22,004 bases of DNA from Silvimonas sp. JCM 19000 (GTDB lineage: Bacteria > Pseudomonadota > Gammaproteobacteria > Burkholderiales > Chitinibacteraceae), in the NCBI GenBank assembly GCA_001313065.1, contig BBFD01000026.1, forward strand, positions 1 through 22,004. The letters are read 5' to 3'. Under the pieces are notes generated by a model. That model saw only the letters and a list, made by a program, of their open reading frames with translations. It had not been told where the DNA came from and did no database searches. This document shows, one piece after another, positions 8,189 through 16,476 of this stretch. Position 1 is the stretch's first letter. Every line of letters begins with the position of its first letter. The position numbers and the translations under genes are program-made.

Positions 8189-9127
8189 ATGCAAGATCTG
8201 AATGACATGCTGTACTTTGCCGAAGTAGTCGAACGCGGCGGCTTTGCCGCGGCCGGGCGCGTTCTGGGTATCCCCAAAAGCCGCTTGTCGCGGCGGCTGC
8301 AAGAGCTGGAAGCGCGGCTGGGCGTGCGCTTGCTCCAGCGCACCACACGCCGACTGGCGCTGACCGAAATCGGCGAGCTGTATTACCGGCATTGCCAGGC
8401 GATACGCGACGAAGCCAACGCCGCCGCTGAAGCGGTCGAGCGCGTGCATGCTGCCCCGCGCGGCACCATCAAAATGACGGTACCGGTGACGCTGGCCCAG
8501 ACGGTGATCGGCGAAGTCATTCCCGGCTTTCTGGCGCGTTATCCGCAAGTGCGCGTGAATATGCAGGTGACCAACCGCGTTATCGACTTGCTGGAAGAAG
8601 GCGTGGATGTGGCGCTGCGGGTGCGTTTTACGCTGCAGGACTCCGCTTCGCTGGTGGTCAAACAATTAGGCATGACTGGCGGCACGCTGGTCGCCAGCCC
8701 GGCCCAACTGGCGCGCCAGGGCCAGCCGACGCGGCCGGAGGAACTCAGCTGGCTGGATACGCTGGCCATGAACGCCACCGACGGTCGCGCCACCTGGAAT
8801 CTGATTGGCCCGCATGGCGAAGAACATCAGTTGATCCACTACCCGCGTTACGTGGCCGACGATATGGTCACGCTCAAATATGCGGCGGTAGCAGGAATCG
8901 GCGCGATGTTTATCCCGGAATATCTGTGCCAGACCGAGCTCAATAACGGCCAGCTGATTCCGGTACTGCCGGACTGGGCGCCAGCACGTGCCTATGTGCA
9001 CGCGGTGTTCCCCAGCCGGCGCGGGCTGGTGCCGGCGGTGCGGCATTTTCTGGATTATCTGGATGAGGCTTTGCCCGGCGCCGCCGCGGCGCATGGCATG
9101 ACACCGCGCCCGCCGGTGGAACTGTAG
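8189..9127 (+). CDS. LysR-family transcriptional regulator
   Basis: Regulator of 312 residues with an intact frame. The N-terminal winged helix-turn-helix (residues about 4-62) reads LNDMLYFAEVVERGGFAAAG, then RVLGIPKSRLSRRLQELEAR and LGVRLLQRTTRRLALTEIG. The remainder is a LysR substrate-binding domain (GTIKMTVPVTLAQTVIGEVI to the C-terminus). The start MQDLNDM at 8189 is preferred to an upstream in-frame GTG at 8174 because it matches where the HTH normally begins. The subtype with SRLSRRLQELEARLGVRLLQ is the large group that regulates neighbouring quinone reductases and other oxidoreductases. It is divergent from azoR with a dyad between them, so azoR is its probable target. The effector is unknown. 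It is convergent with pilU, 24 nt apart. Confidence 0.93.
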   Translation: MQDLNDMLYFAEVVERGGFAAAGRVLGIPKSRLSRRLQELEARLGVRLLQRTTRRLALTEIGELYYRHCQAIRDEANAAAEAVERVHAAPRGTIKMTVPVTLAQTVIGEVIPGFLARYPQVRVNMQVTNRVIDLLEEGVDVALRVRFTLQDSASLVVKQLGMTGGTLVASPAQLARQGQPTRPEELSWLDTLAMNATDGRATWNLIGPHGEEHQLIHYPRYVADDMVTLKYAAVAGIGAMFIPEYLCQTELNNGQLIPVLPDWAPARAYVHAVFPSRRGLVPAVRHFLDYLDEALPGAAAAHGMTPRPPVEL

Positions 9128-9151
9128 CGAGCGCGGCAATAAGGCGCAGGT

Positions 9152-10296
9152 TTAAACGATATCGAGGTGGTCGATGCCGGACAGCACGTCCCGGGTACGG
9201 GCATCCGAGCCATTCAGCTTGATCTGCAAGCGCAGATCGTTCACCGAATCGGCGTTACGCAGCGCGTCTTCATAATTGACCAGACCGGCCTCAAACAGAT
9301 CAAACAGCGACTGATCGAAGGTCTGCATGCCCAACTCACGCGATTTCTTCATCAGTTCCTTGATCTCATGCACTTCGCCCTTGAAGATCAGATCGGAAAT
9401 CAGCGGCGAGTTCAGCATCACTTCCACCGCCGCAACCCGACCTTTGCCCGAGCGATGCGGCAACAGGCGCTGCGACACAAACGCCTTCAGGTTAAGCGAC
9501 AAATCCATCAGCAATTGCGCACGCCGTTCTTCCGGGAAGAAGTTGATGATCCGGTCCAGCGCCTGGTTGGCCGAGTTGGCGTGCAAGGTGGCCATACACA
9601 AGTGGCCGGTTTCGGCAAAGGCAATCGCGTAATCCATGGTGTCGCGATCGCGGATTTCACCAATCAGAATCACATCCGGCGCTTGCCGCAGCGTGTTCTT
9701 CAGCGCCGCTCCCCAGCTTTCGGTATCCACACCCACTTCGCGCTGGGTAATGATCGATTTGCGGTGCTCATGCACGTATTCGATCGGGTCTTCGATGGTG
9801 ATGATGTGATCGTGCGCGTGTTCGTTGCGGTGGCCTATCATCGCCGCCAGCGAGGTCGACTTGCCCGAACCGGTGCCGCCCACAAAAAAAATCACCAGAC
9901 CGCGTTTGGTCATGGCGATGTCTTTCAACACCGGCGGCAAGCCCAGGTCTTCCAGCCGCGGAATCTGGCTGTTGATGGTCCGCAGCACCATGCCCACCCG
10001 GCCTTGCTGCAAAAAAAACGCATTGACGCGAAAACGCCCCAGCGTGCCGGGGCTGATGGCGAAGTTACATTCTTTGGTGGCTTCAAAGTCTTCGGCCTGA
10101 CGGTCATTCATGATCGCGCGGGCCAGTTCTTTGGTGTGTTGTGCGCTCAGCAGCTGATTGGACACCGGCGTGACCTTGCCGTCGATCTTCATGGCCGGCG
10201 GGAAATCAGCGGTGATGAACAAGTCGGATGCACCCTTGGCGCGCATATGCCGCAGCAAGTCCTGCATGAATTTGGCGGATTGTTCTTTTTTCCATC
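9152..10296 (-). CDS. pilU: Type IV pilus retraction ATPase PilU
   Basis: Hexameric cytoplasmic ATPase of the PilT/GspE superfamily that assists PilT in pilus retraction (twitching, DNA uptake). Visible: N-terminal ASDLFITADFPPAMKIDGKV, Walker A GGTGSGKSTS, Asp-box IITIEDPIEYVHEHRKSIIT, Walker B DVILIGEIRDRDTMDYA, His-box TGHLCMATLHANSANQALDR. In place of the PilT AIRNLIRE motif it has LISDLIFKGEVHEIKELMKK, which favours PilU. The frame from MQDLLRHMRAKG (10267) is open. The likelier start is ATG at 10296 (MEKEQSAKFMQDL after removing one surplus A), matching the ME- start of known PilU proteins. VIFFVGG and NAFFLQQ each have an F more than I expect, at T8 runs, possibly three-base overcalls. 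A terminator lies between pilT and this gene. Confidence 0.93.
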
Positions 10297-10382
10297 GCTG
10301 TTCCAGTCGGGGTCGGTTCGCGCTACGTCGCGCTGCTTTTGATTATTGAATACTGTGTTGGCGTCCACTACCGCCGCACGAC

Positions 10383-10413
10383 AAAAAATCGCCAGGCGGC
10401 GGCCCGGCGATTT
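10383..10413 (-). terminator. Rho-independent terminator after pilT
   Basis: On the minus strand AAATCGCC (plus 10406-10413) pairs with GGCGATTT (plus 10386-10393) around a 12-nt GC-rich loop, followed by a short T tract (10388-10383). It starts 14 nt after the pilT stop and lies 87 nt before pilU, suggesting that pilU has its own promoter or depends on read-through. Confidence 0.7.
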
Positions 10414-10426
10414 GCGTGCCTGTGCC

Positions 10427-11471
10427 TTAGCCCTTGAAGTTATCGGGCATGGCCGCCTTGGTGCGCGCCTCGGCGTTGCTGATGATGTTGCGCGACACCA
10501 GCGCCTGCAGCGACTGGTCCAGCGTCTGCATACCAAACTGCTGGCCGGTCTGGATGGCCGAGTACATCTGCGCAATCTTGTTTTCGCGGATCAGGTTACG
10601 AATGGCCGGAATGCCGATCATGATTTCATGCGCCGCGGCACGGCCCTGGCCGTCCTTGGTCTTGATCAGCGTCTGCGAAATCACCGCCCGCAGCGATTCG
10701 GACAACATCGCGCGCACCATTTCTTTTTTCAGCGGCCGGGAATACGTCAACCACGCGGTCGATGGTCTTGGCGGCGGAACTGGTGTGCAGCGTGCCGAAT
10801 ACCAGGTGGCCCGTTTCGGCCGCGGTCAGCGCCAGGCGGATGGTTTCCAGATCGCGCATTTCGCCTACCAGCACCACGTCCGGATCTTCCCGCAGCGCCG
10901 AACGCAGCGCGTTGGAGAAGCTCAGCGTATGCGGGCCCACTTCACGCTGGTTGATCAGACACTTTTTTGGACTGATGCACAAATTCGATCGGATCTTCCA
11001 CGGTCAGAATGTGGCCGTAGTCGTTTTCGTTGATGTAATTGACCATCGCGGCCAGCGTGGTCGATTTGCCCGAACCGGTCGGCCCGTCACCAGCACCAGC
11101 CCGCGCGGATTCTGCGCAATATCCTGAAACACGCGCGGCGCGTTCAGTTCTTCCAGCGTCAAAACCTTGGACGGAATGGTCCGGAACACCGCGCCCGCAC
11201 CGCGGTTCTGCACAAAGGCATTCACGCGGAAGCGCGCCAGGTTGGGGATTTCAAACGAGAAATCGCATTCCAGCGTGTCTTCGTACACCTTGCGCTGACC
11301 GTCGTTCATGATGTCGTACACCATATCGTGTACGTCTTTATGTTCAAGCGGCGGCAGGTTGATACGGCGGACATCGCCGTGCACGCGAATCATCGGCGGC
11401 AGGCCAGATGACAGGTGCAAGTCAGAAGCCTTGTTCTTGACGGCAAACGCGAGCAGTTCCGAGATTTCCAT
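10427..11471 (-). CDS. pilT: Type IV pilus twitching motility ATPase PilT (frameshifted)
   Basis: Retraction motor of type IV pili, about 348 residues. It starts [20 protein letters not shown] at 11471, the canonical PilT N-terminus. It contains [20 protein letters not shown] (Walker A after repairing one missing base near 11085), [20 protein letters not shown], Walker [21 protein letters not shown], His-box [20 protein letters not shown], and the diagnostic [20 protein letters not shown] near the C-terminus. Two further frame breaks lie in A/T runs near 10965 and 10728, each repaired by removing one base. Ribosome binding is not strong (a GGAG about 12 nt upstream). It is divergent from yggS across a 387-nt gap, the same pilT-yggS-proC order found in many gamma- and betaproteobacteria. 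Confidence 0.95.
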
Positions 11472-11858
11472 GAAAAAACCAGGCTCCAGAGTAATAGACA
11501 GGCCGCAAGCGGCCAAAGCAAGGCAGCGCACCGCTTTGCGATACATATATACAGCGCGCAACAGACTGACGCGATTCTAAAGCAGCGCCGTCACAACCGG
11601 GCGCACAACGCCGCGGCTGTGTCGGCAAAGCCACGCCCGGCTGGCATTGCCCGCGCTCATGTGCGGCACTATCGCGTAACTTTGGCTGCGCTGGCTACTG
11701 CCCAACCGACAAGGCGCGAAGCTACGCTTACGGACGGATGCGAGTGTGGCATGACCAGCACGCCGCGCAGTATCACCCGCGAGCATCCCCAACGGCGCGC
11801 CGCGCTTTTATAATTGCGCTCATCTTGCGGCCACGCCGCGTCTTTATTGAATATCGAT
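11472..11858 (+). promoter_or_regulatory. Divergent pilT/yggS intergenic region with a consensus -10 box
   Basis: No gene is supported here. A perfect -10 hexamer TATAAT lies at 11809-11814 inside GCGCTTTTATAATTGCGC, a near-palindrome, about 45 nt upstream of the yggS start. No good -35 box is seen 16-18 nt upstream. For pilT on the minus strand the AT-rich stretch near 11544-11555 is the only candidate and is weak. Confidence 0.4.
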
Positions 11859-12563
11859 ATGACCACTGCTTCTCTCGCCCCCGCTCGCGCCGCCGTGCTC
11901 GAGCGTATCGCCCAGGCGGCTCACGCGGCGCAGCGCGATCCGGCCAGCGTGCACTTGCTGGCCGTCAGCAAGACCTTCTCCGCCGCCGATGTGGCCGAAC
12001 AATACGCCCTGGGCCAGCGTAGCTTTGGCGAAAACTATGTGCAGGAGCTGGTTGAGAAGCATGCGGCGCTGATCGAACACCCGGATCTGGAATGGCATTT
12101 CATCGGCCCGCTACAACGTAACAAAACCCGGTTGGTGGCCGAGCGCGCACATTGGGTGCATACCATCGATCGCCTGGTCATCGCTGAGCGCTTGTCCGAA
12201 CAACGCCCGGCCGCATTGCCGCCATTGCAGGTGTGCGTGCAGATCAATGTCTCGGGCGAGGCCAGCAAATCGGGCGTGGAGCCAGCCGCCGCGCTGGAGC
12301 TGGCCCACGCCGTGGCGCGCTTGCCGCGTCTGCAATTACGCGGGTTGATGGCTATCCCGGAACCGACGCCGGACCACGCCCGGCTGGCTACGCAGTTTGC
12401 CGCATTGCCTGCGTTGCTGAAAAAAAAGCTCAATGCTGCGGGTCTGCAACTGGACACCTTGTCGATGGGCATGTCGGCGGATCTGGAACTCGCCATTGCC
12501 CACGGTGCCACCGTTGTGCGGGTGGGCACGGCATTATTTGGCGCAAGACCTGCAAAAAAATGA
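11859..12563 (+). CDS. yggS: Pyridoxal phosphate homeostasis protein, YggS/PROSC family
   Basis: Single-domain PLP-binding TIM-barrel protein (alanine racemase N-domain fold) that buffers cytoplasmic PLP. The frame is intact at 234 residues. The PLP-binding lysine is Lys38 in VHLLAVSKTFSAADVAEQYA. FGENYVQELVEK, EWHFIGPLQRNKTRLVAE, VCVQINVSGEASKSGV, LRGLMAIPEP, LDTLSMGMSADLELAIAHGA and VVRVGTALFGAR are all family hallmarks. The start at 11859 gives the usual N-terminus. The preceding Shine-Dalgarno is poor. An A8 run at LLKKKLNAAG may contain an extra codon. It is followed by proC and yggT in the conserved order. Confidence 0.95.
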   Translation: MTTASLAPARAAVLERIAQAAHAAQRDPASVHLLAVSKTFSAADVAEQYALGQRSFGENYVQELVEKHAALIEHPDLEWHFIGPLQRNKTRLVAERAHWVHTIDRLVIAERLSEQRPAALPPLQVCVQINVSGEASKSGVEPAAALELAHAVARLPRLQLRGLMAIPEPTPDHARLATQFAALPALLKKKLNAAGLQLDTLSMGMSADLELAIAHGATVVRVGTALFGARPAKK

Positions 12564-12811
12564 CGGCATAATCGCCAGCACCCAGCGGCCGCTAACACCC
12601 CATACACCGCACGCCGCAGTAACCGCGATGTTGAAACACACGCTGATGGCCGCATAAACCATAAGGGCGAGCGCCGGGCCTGTGCGCACTTCGAGGCGCG
12701 GCGCGGCAAACCGGGCGCCGGTGCATTGCCGGACACTTGCCCCAGCCCGGGAACCCTGACGCGCCAGCGCGATCAGTCGATGCATCAGTCAAGACGGGAT
12801 ATAACGAGAAC

Positions 12812-13632
12812 ATGAAGATCACCTTTATCGGTGGCGGCAATATGGCCGGCGCCTGATTGGCGGAATGACGCAGCAAGGTTTCAGTGCTGATCAACTGCAC
12901 GTGGTAGAACCCGACGCCACCCGGCGCGAACAACTGGCAGCGCAATATCAGGTGACCACCAGCGCGCCCGACACGCCGCGCCCGGCCAGCGATGTGCTGA
13001 TCTTTGCCGTCAAGCCGCAGCAATTGCGCGCGGTGGTGCAGGCAACACTGGCTAACGGTGACCAACCGCTGCTGATTTCGATTGCTGCAGGCGTGCGCGC
13101 CGAGACCATTTCGCGCTGGCTGGATGGCTATTCACGCATAGTGCGCGTGATGCCGAATACGCCGGCGCTGGTCCAGGCCGGCATGTCGGGCCTGTATGCC
13201 GCACCACAGGTCGACGCTGAAGATCGCGCACTGACCGAGCGCATTTTTTTTACCTCGATTGGCAAAACCGTGTGGCTGGACGAAGAAACCCAGATCGATG
13301 GCCTGACCGCGATTTCCGGGAGCGGCCCGGCTTATGTGTTTTATTTCATGGAAGCGCTGCAAGCCGCCGCGCGTGCCCAGGGTTTCAGCCCGGAAGTCGC
13401 GCATTTGCTGGCTTATCAGACCGTGGCTGGCTCGGTCAAACTGGCGCTGGAAAGCGATGACGATGCCGCCACCTTGCGGGTTAAAGTAACGTCCAAAGGC
13501 GGCACCACCGAGCGCGCTATCAACGCCTTTGAAAACAGCCAGATGCGTGCCACCATCATCGCCGCCGCAGCCGCTGCCGCCGCCCGTTCGCGCGAACTGG
13601 GCGAAGAGCTGGGCCGCGATGCTGATCTATAA
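12812..13632 (+). CDS. proC: Pyrroline-5-carboxylate reductase (frameshifted)
   Basis: NAD(P)H-dependent last step of proline synthesis. It starts MKITFIGGGNMAGA at 12812, with a Rossmann dinucleotide motif, then hits a TGA caused by one missing C near 12856. Restoring it gives NMAGALIGGMTQQGFSADQL and an open frame to TAA at 13632, about 273 residues, the family size. C-terminal signatures are present: TAISGSGPAYVFYFMEALQA, HLLAYQTVAGSVKLALES, VTSKGGTTERAINAFENS. RIFFTSIGKTVWL coincides with a T8 run and may hold one codon too many. The 248-nt gap from yggS holds no gene. TTGAAA at 12631 with CATAAA 16 nt later is a weak promoter candidate. yggT follows after 12 nt. Confidence 0.94.
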
Positions 13633-13644
13633 ACGAGGCCACGC

Positions 13645-14232
13645 ATGATTGATCACGCGCTGAGCTATCTGATCCACGTCCTGGCAGAATTTTTTTATTC
13701 TGCTGTTGCTGACTCGCTTCTATCTGCAAGCCGGTCGCATTTCGTTCAAACATCCCTTGGGCCAGTTTGTACTGGCCACCACCAACTGGGCAGTGCTGCC
13801 CCTGCGCAAAGTACTGCCTGCCGTCCGCCGCTACGATACCGCCAGCATCGTGCTGGCTGGCTGGTGGCCTTGCTGATGCATACGCTGCTGATGGTGATCG
13901 CGCCGTGGCCACCGGTGCTCACCTCGGCAGTGTCGATTGCAGCGCTGATCGCCGTGGCGGTGCTTGAGCTGGCCAAGATGTCGCTGTATTTGCTGTTTGC
14001 CGCGACGGTCATCCAGGCGCTGATGTCATGGATGTCGCCGTACAACCCGCTGATGCCCATCATGCAGGGCCTGACCGGGCCATTCTTGCGCACCTTGCAC
14101 AAGATCATCCCCACCATCGGCGGCGTGGATATTTCGCCGCTGATCCTGGTGTTGTTGATCCAGTTGCTGCTTAATGTGGTGGTGGCCGATCTGGAACCGA
14201 CCATATTGCAATACGTCCGCATCATGGCCTAG
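13645..14232 (+). CDS. yggT: YggT family integral membrane protein (internally frameshifted)
   Basis: Inner-membrane protein with two YggT repeats, implicated in osmotic tolerance or envelope processes in other bacteria. The exact role is unknown. The first and last parts share one frame, but the segment from about 13690 to 13855 is read in another: a T run with one surplus base, then a compensating change. The corrected protein reads LIHVLAEFFILLLLTRFYLQ, AGRISFKHPLGQFVLATTNW, AVLPLRKVLPAVRRYDTASI, then LVALLMHTLLMVIAPWP, MSWMSPYNPLMPIMQGLTGP, FLRTLHKIIPTIGGVDISPL and a hydrophobic tail. The R-Y/F-D/N-P-L and PFLRPLRKIIP-type motifs of the family are visible. The start at 13645 follows a CGAGG ribosome site. 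It is third in yggS-proC-yggT and ends before a bidirectional terminator. Confidence 0.92.
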   Translation: MIDHALSYLIHVLAEFFYSAVADSLLSASRSHFVQTSLGPVCTGHHQLGSAAPAQSTACRPPLRYRQHRAGWLVALLMHTLLMVIAPWPPVLTSAVSIAALIAVAVLELAKMSLYLLFAATVIQALMSWMSPYNPLMPIMQGLTGPFLRTLHKIIPTIGGVDISPLILVLLIQLLLNVVVADLEPTILQYVRIMA

Positions 14233-14257
14233 CGCGGCGCGCCAGCTTGAATGCATC

Positions 14258-14290
14258 AAAAAAGGGCACCCGAGGGTGCCCCTTTTTTTT
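14258..14290. terminator. Bidirectional terminator between yggT and fxsA
   Basis: GGGCACCC (14264-14271) and GGGTGCCC (14274-14281) form a perfect stem flanked by A6 on the left and T8 on the right, so it works for both convergent genes. The 2-nt loop implies that the innermost pairs are open. Confidence 0.9.
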
Positions 14291-14301
14291 GTATCAAGTA
14301 T

Positions 14302-14723
14302 TTACTCGCCGATCTGTCGATCCGGCCCGGCCTTGGCTCAATCCGGCGATAATCGCCTTCGATCACGCCATCCGGCACCGCTCCGCGGCCCACCGGTTTG
14401 TTGCGACCACCGCCCGGCCACGGCAACAACAACACCAGCGCGACCAGGTCGCCAATAATGCCCGGCAAGAGCAGCAAGACCGCCGCAATGTAATAACGCG
14501 CCACCCAGAACAAGCTGCTGGTCTTGACGCGACCCGCGCGTAAATCTTCGAACAGCGACCAGGCAACAGCCATTTTGTGATGGCGTAACATCAGGCCGCC
14601 AAGGATGGCGGCCAGCACCAGCCACGCCAGCAATACGCCCACGCCAAACGCGTGAGCCACCATGATCATGACCACGATTTCGAGCACAGGCCAGGCCAGC
14701 AGGCCAAGAAGGAGATAAGGCAT
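14302..14723 (-). CDS. fxsA: FxsA family membrane protein (probable frameshift near the 3' end)
   Basis: Small cytoplasmic-membrane protein of the FxsA family (in E. coli linked to relief of phage T7 F exclusion; native role unclear), about 140 residues. It starts MPYLLLGLLAWPVLEIVVMI at 14723, followed by hydrophobic segments, GVGVLLAWLVLAAILGGLML, RYYIAAVLLLLPGIIGDLVA and a short Gly/Arg-rich polar tail with VIEGDYRRIEP. As sequenced the frame runs on to 14256 and would translate the terminator hairpin, which is implausible. Restoring one C near 14336 gives IEPKAGPDRQIGE and a TAA at 14302, just before the terminator. Its ATG (14723-14721) overlaps the ATG of cutA (14722-14724) on the opposite strand within a CATG palindrome. 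Confidence 0.85.
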
Positions 14724-15072
14724 GGAATTTTCCGATGAACAGGCTGCGGTAGATGCGGCCCTTCTGGTGTTTTGCAATTGCCCCGACACCGCAGTGGCGA
14801 GTACCCTCGCGCAGGGCATTGTGGCGGCCCGATTGGCCGCCTGCGTGAACCTGCTGCCAGAAGTCCGGTCAGTCTACCGCTGGCAAGACAGAATCGAAAC
14901 GACCACGGAAGTTCCGCTGCTGATCAAGACCACACGCGCACGCTATCCGGCCTTACAAGACTGGCTGGCCGCGCAACACCCGTACGATGTACCCGAAATC
15001 ATCGCCACACCGGTTGTGGCTGGCCACGCACCCTATCTGCACTGGCTGGCCGCCAACGCCATGGAGAACTGA
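14722..15072 (+). CDS. cutA: Divalent-cation tolerance protein CutA
   Basis: Trimeric CutA1-family protein, 116 residues, intact frame. AGGAGAT lies 6-7 nt before the ATG at 14722. Family features are LVFCNCPDTAVASTLAQGIV, AARLAACVNLLPEVRSVYRW, then EVPLLIKTTRARYPALQDWL, HPYDVPEIIATPV and a terminal Y-x-x-W helix (YLHWLA). The name comes from copper tolerance in E. coli. The molecular role remains uncertain. In E. coli and many betaproteobacteria cutA precedes dsbD, and here it precedes a DsbD N-terminal-domain gene by 2 nt, so the linkage is conserved. Confidence 0.95.
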   Translation: MEFSDEQAAVDAALLVFCNCPDTAVASTLAQGIVAARLAACVNLLPEVRSVYRWQDRIETTTEVPLLIKTTRARYPALQDWLAAQHPYDVPEIIATPVVAGHAPYLHWLAANAMEN

Positions 15073-15074
15073 AC

Positions 15075-15563
15075 GTGCAGCGCCTGCTGTCTACTTTGCT
15101 GTTTGCCGCCTGCGGGCTGGCTACTACCGCCGCTTTTGCCGTTGACCAGAAAGACCTGCTGCCGCCCACCGAGCGTTTAAAGCCAGCGTCGAACAGGTTG
15201 ATGCCACCCATCTGAACGTGATCTTTACCGTCGCGCCGGGCTATTACCTGTATCACGACCGGATCAAGGTAACGGCCAATCCGGCCACCGCCTTCGACAG
15301 TACCTTCCCGGCCGGCAAGATCAAGAACGACCCTAATTTCGGCAAGATGGAAGTTTATCCGCATCCGTTCAACCTGAGCCTGGCCAGCAAGACGGCATGG
15401 CCATCCAGCACCGCGTTGACGGTCAAGATGCAAGGCTGCGCCGATGCGGGCGTGTGCTATCCGCCGCAAACCGTCACGCTTAAACTGCCCACGGATAACG
15501 CCTCGCACGCGGTCCAGAGCGGCAGCAAAAAAAGACGAGCTGTTTGGTACCACCAAAAAATAA
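15075..15563 (+). CDS. Secreted protein with a DsbD N-terminal (nDsbD) domain only (frameshifted)
   Basis: Periplasmic thiol-exchange domain, about 162 residues, starting at GTG 15075, 2 nt after cutA. Residues 1-22 (MQRLLSTLLFAACGLATTAA...) are a signal peptide. The body resembles the alpha domain of DsbD: APGYYLYHDRIKV, then KMQGCADAGVCYPPQTVTL, with Cys122 and Cys128 spaced like Cys103/Cys109 of E. coli DsbD, which pass electrons to DsbC and other periplasmic acceptors. Frame breaks occur near 15178 (one base missing in GTTT) and 15531 (A run, one surplus). After repair it ends DELFGTTKK at TAA 15561-15563, with no membrane or thioredoxin domain following. It either receives electrons from a separate membrane protein or is a shortened DsbD. 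Confidence 0.8.
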
Positions 15564-15575
15564 GGAATGCCGACG

Positions 15576-16056
15576 ATGCGCCTGACTCGATGGTTGCCCA
15601 TGCTGGCTCTGCTGCTGACGGCACATGGCTTTGCCGCCACCGCACTCGACCAGCCGCTCAAAGATATGCAAGGCAAGCCGCAAAAAAGTGTCGCAGTGGA
15701 TCGGCAAGCCTATCGTGCTTAATTTCTGGGCCACCTGGTGCGCGCCGTGCCGCGAAGAAACGCCCGCCTTTGTCAAATTGCAAAAGCAGTACGGCAACAG
15801 CGTGCAGTTTGTGGGTGTTGCCATCGATGAAGCGCCCGCCGTCAGCCAGTTCATCAAGCAATACGGCGTTACTTATCCGGTTTTGCTGGGCGACGCCGAC
15901 GGCATGGACATGATGCTGGCGCTGGGCAATGTGCAGGGCGGCCTGCCGTTTACGCTGATTCTGGATCGCAAAGGCCATATCGCTGCACAGCAACTTGGCA
16001 CGATGAAGGCCGATGAGGTGCAGAAAGTGCTTAAACCGTTGCTGGCTGCGCGTTAA
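15576..16056 (+). CDS. TlpA/ResA-like periplasmic thiol-disulfide oxidoreductase (frameshifted)
   Basis: Thioredoxin-fold protein, about 159 residues, predicted to be exported: MRLTRWLPMLALLLTAHGFA is a signal peptide. The active site is in IVLNFWATWCAPCREETPAF (Cys55, Cys58), with the cis-proline segment GGLPFTLILDRKGHI. The start at 15576 is preferred over ATG 15567 because AAGGA (15562-15566) is 9 nt from it. One surplus A near 15684 breaks the frame. After repair it reads KPQKVSQWIGKPIVLNFW. It is 12 nt behind the nDsbD-like gene and clearly in the same operon. Proteins of this type reduce cytochrome c apoproteins or other periplasmic thiols, and the nDsbD-like neighbour is a plausible redox partner. 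Confidence 0.88.
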
Positions 16057-16109
16057 GCGGAGCGGGGCCGCAGCCTGCCGGCGCAGTGTTGCGGCAAATA
16101 TCGGACGAG

Positions 16110-16140
16110 AAAAAAAGCGGCGCATGCGCCGCTTTTTTTT
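16110..16140. terminator. Bidirectional terminator between tlpA-like and arsR-family genes
   Basis: GCGGCGCATGCGCCGC (16117-16132) is a perfect palindrome flanked by A7 and T8. It lies between two convergent genes and would serve both. Confidence 0.92.
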
Positions 16141-16164
16141 ATTTTGTGCTGAGCCGGGACAGGC

Positions 16165-16476
16165 TTAGCGGGAGAACCCGCAAAACACATCCCGCAACAT
16201 GGCAATGACTTCCAGCGTGCGGATGTCGCCCACCCGGTAATAGACGCGGTTGGCATCTTTACGCGTGCGCAAAACGCCCTTCTCGCGCATCAAGGCCAGA
16301 TGTTGAGAAATATTCGACTGAGTCGTGCCCACTTGATCAACGATGTCTTGAACACTGACTTCGCGATCACCCAATACACAGAGGATCTTGAGCCGCAGCG
16401 GGTGAGACATCGCTTTCATCGCGCGGGAGGCCTGATTGATGTGGTCATCAGTCATCAGGTAGGAATGATTGTCCAT
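16165..16476 (-). CDS. ArsR-family regulator of the SqrR/BigR/YgaV (persulfide-sensing) type
   Basis: Winged-helix repressor of 103 residues, intact frame, starting at 16476 with GAGG about 6 nt upstream. AMKAMSHPLRLKILCVLGD (Cys33) and the C-terminal EVIAMLRDVFCGFSR (Cys99) match, in context and in 66-residue spacing, the two redox cysteines of SqrR (41/107) and BigR (42/108), and resemble YgaV of E. coli (ILCML...VYC). The recognition helix region is TTQSNISQHLALMREKGVL. It has no CxC arsenite site or obvious His/Asp metal site. Persulfide or disulfide formation between the two cysteines would be expected to release DNA. It is convergent with the redox genes nDsbD-tlpA across a terminator. 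Its target genes are not obvious in this window. Numbering of the known proteins is from memory. Confidence 0.85.
   Translation of the reverse strand: MDNHSYLMTDDHINQASRAMKAMSHPLRLKILCVLGDREVSVQDIVDQVGTTQSNISQHLALMREKGVLRTRKDANRVYYRVGDIRTLEVIAMLRDVFCGFSR

Noticed and set aside
9167..10342. 391-codon open frame on the plus strand opposite pilU
   Set aside because: It is antisense to a gene with all PilU motifs, has no recognisable domain, and its His/Gln/Arg-rich composition is typical of the complement of a GC-rich gene.
12564..12811. Possible small gene between yggS and proC
   Set aside because: The available frames have no ribosome site, no domain pattern and no consistent start; only a weak promoter-like pair is present.
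12812..12870. In-frame TGA in proC as recoding or selenocysteine
   Set aside because: Adding one C to the CC run before it restores the conserved NMAGALIGGM motif, and no recoding element is visible.
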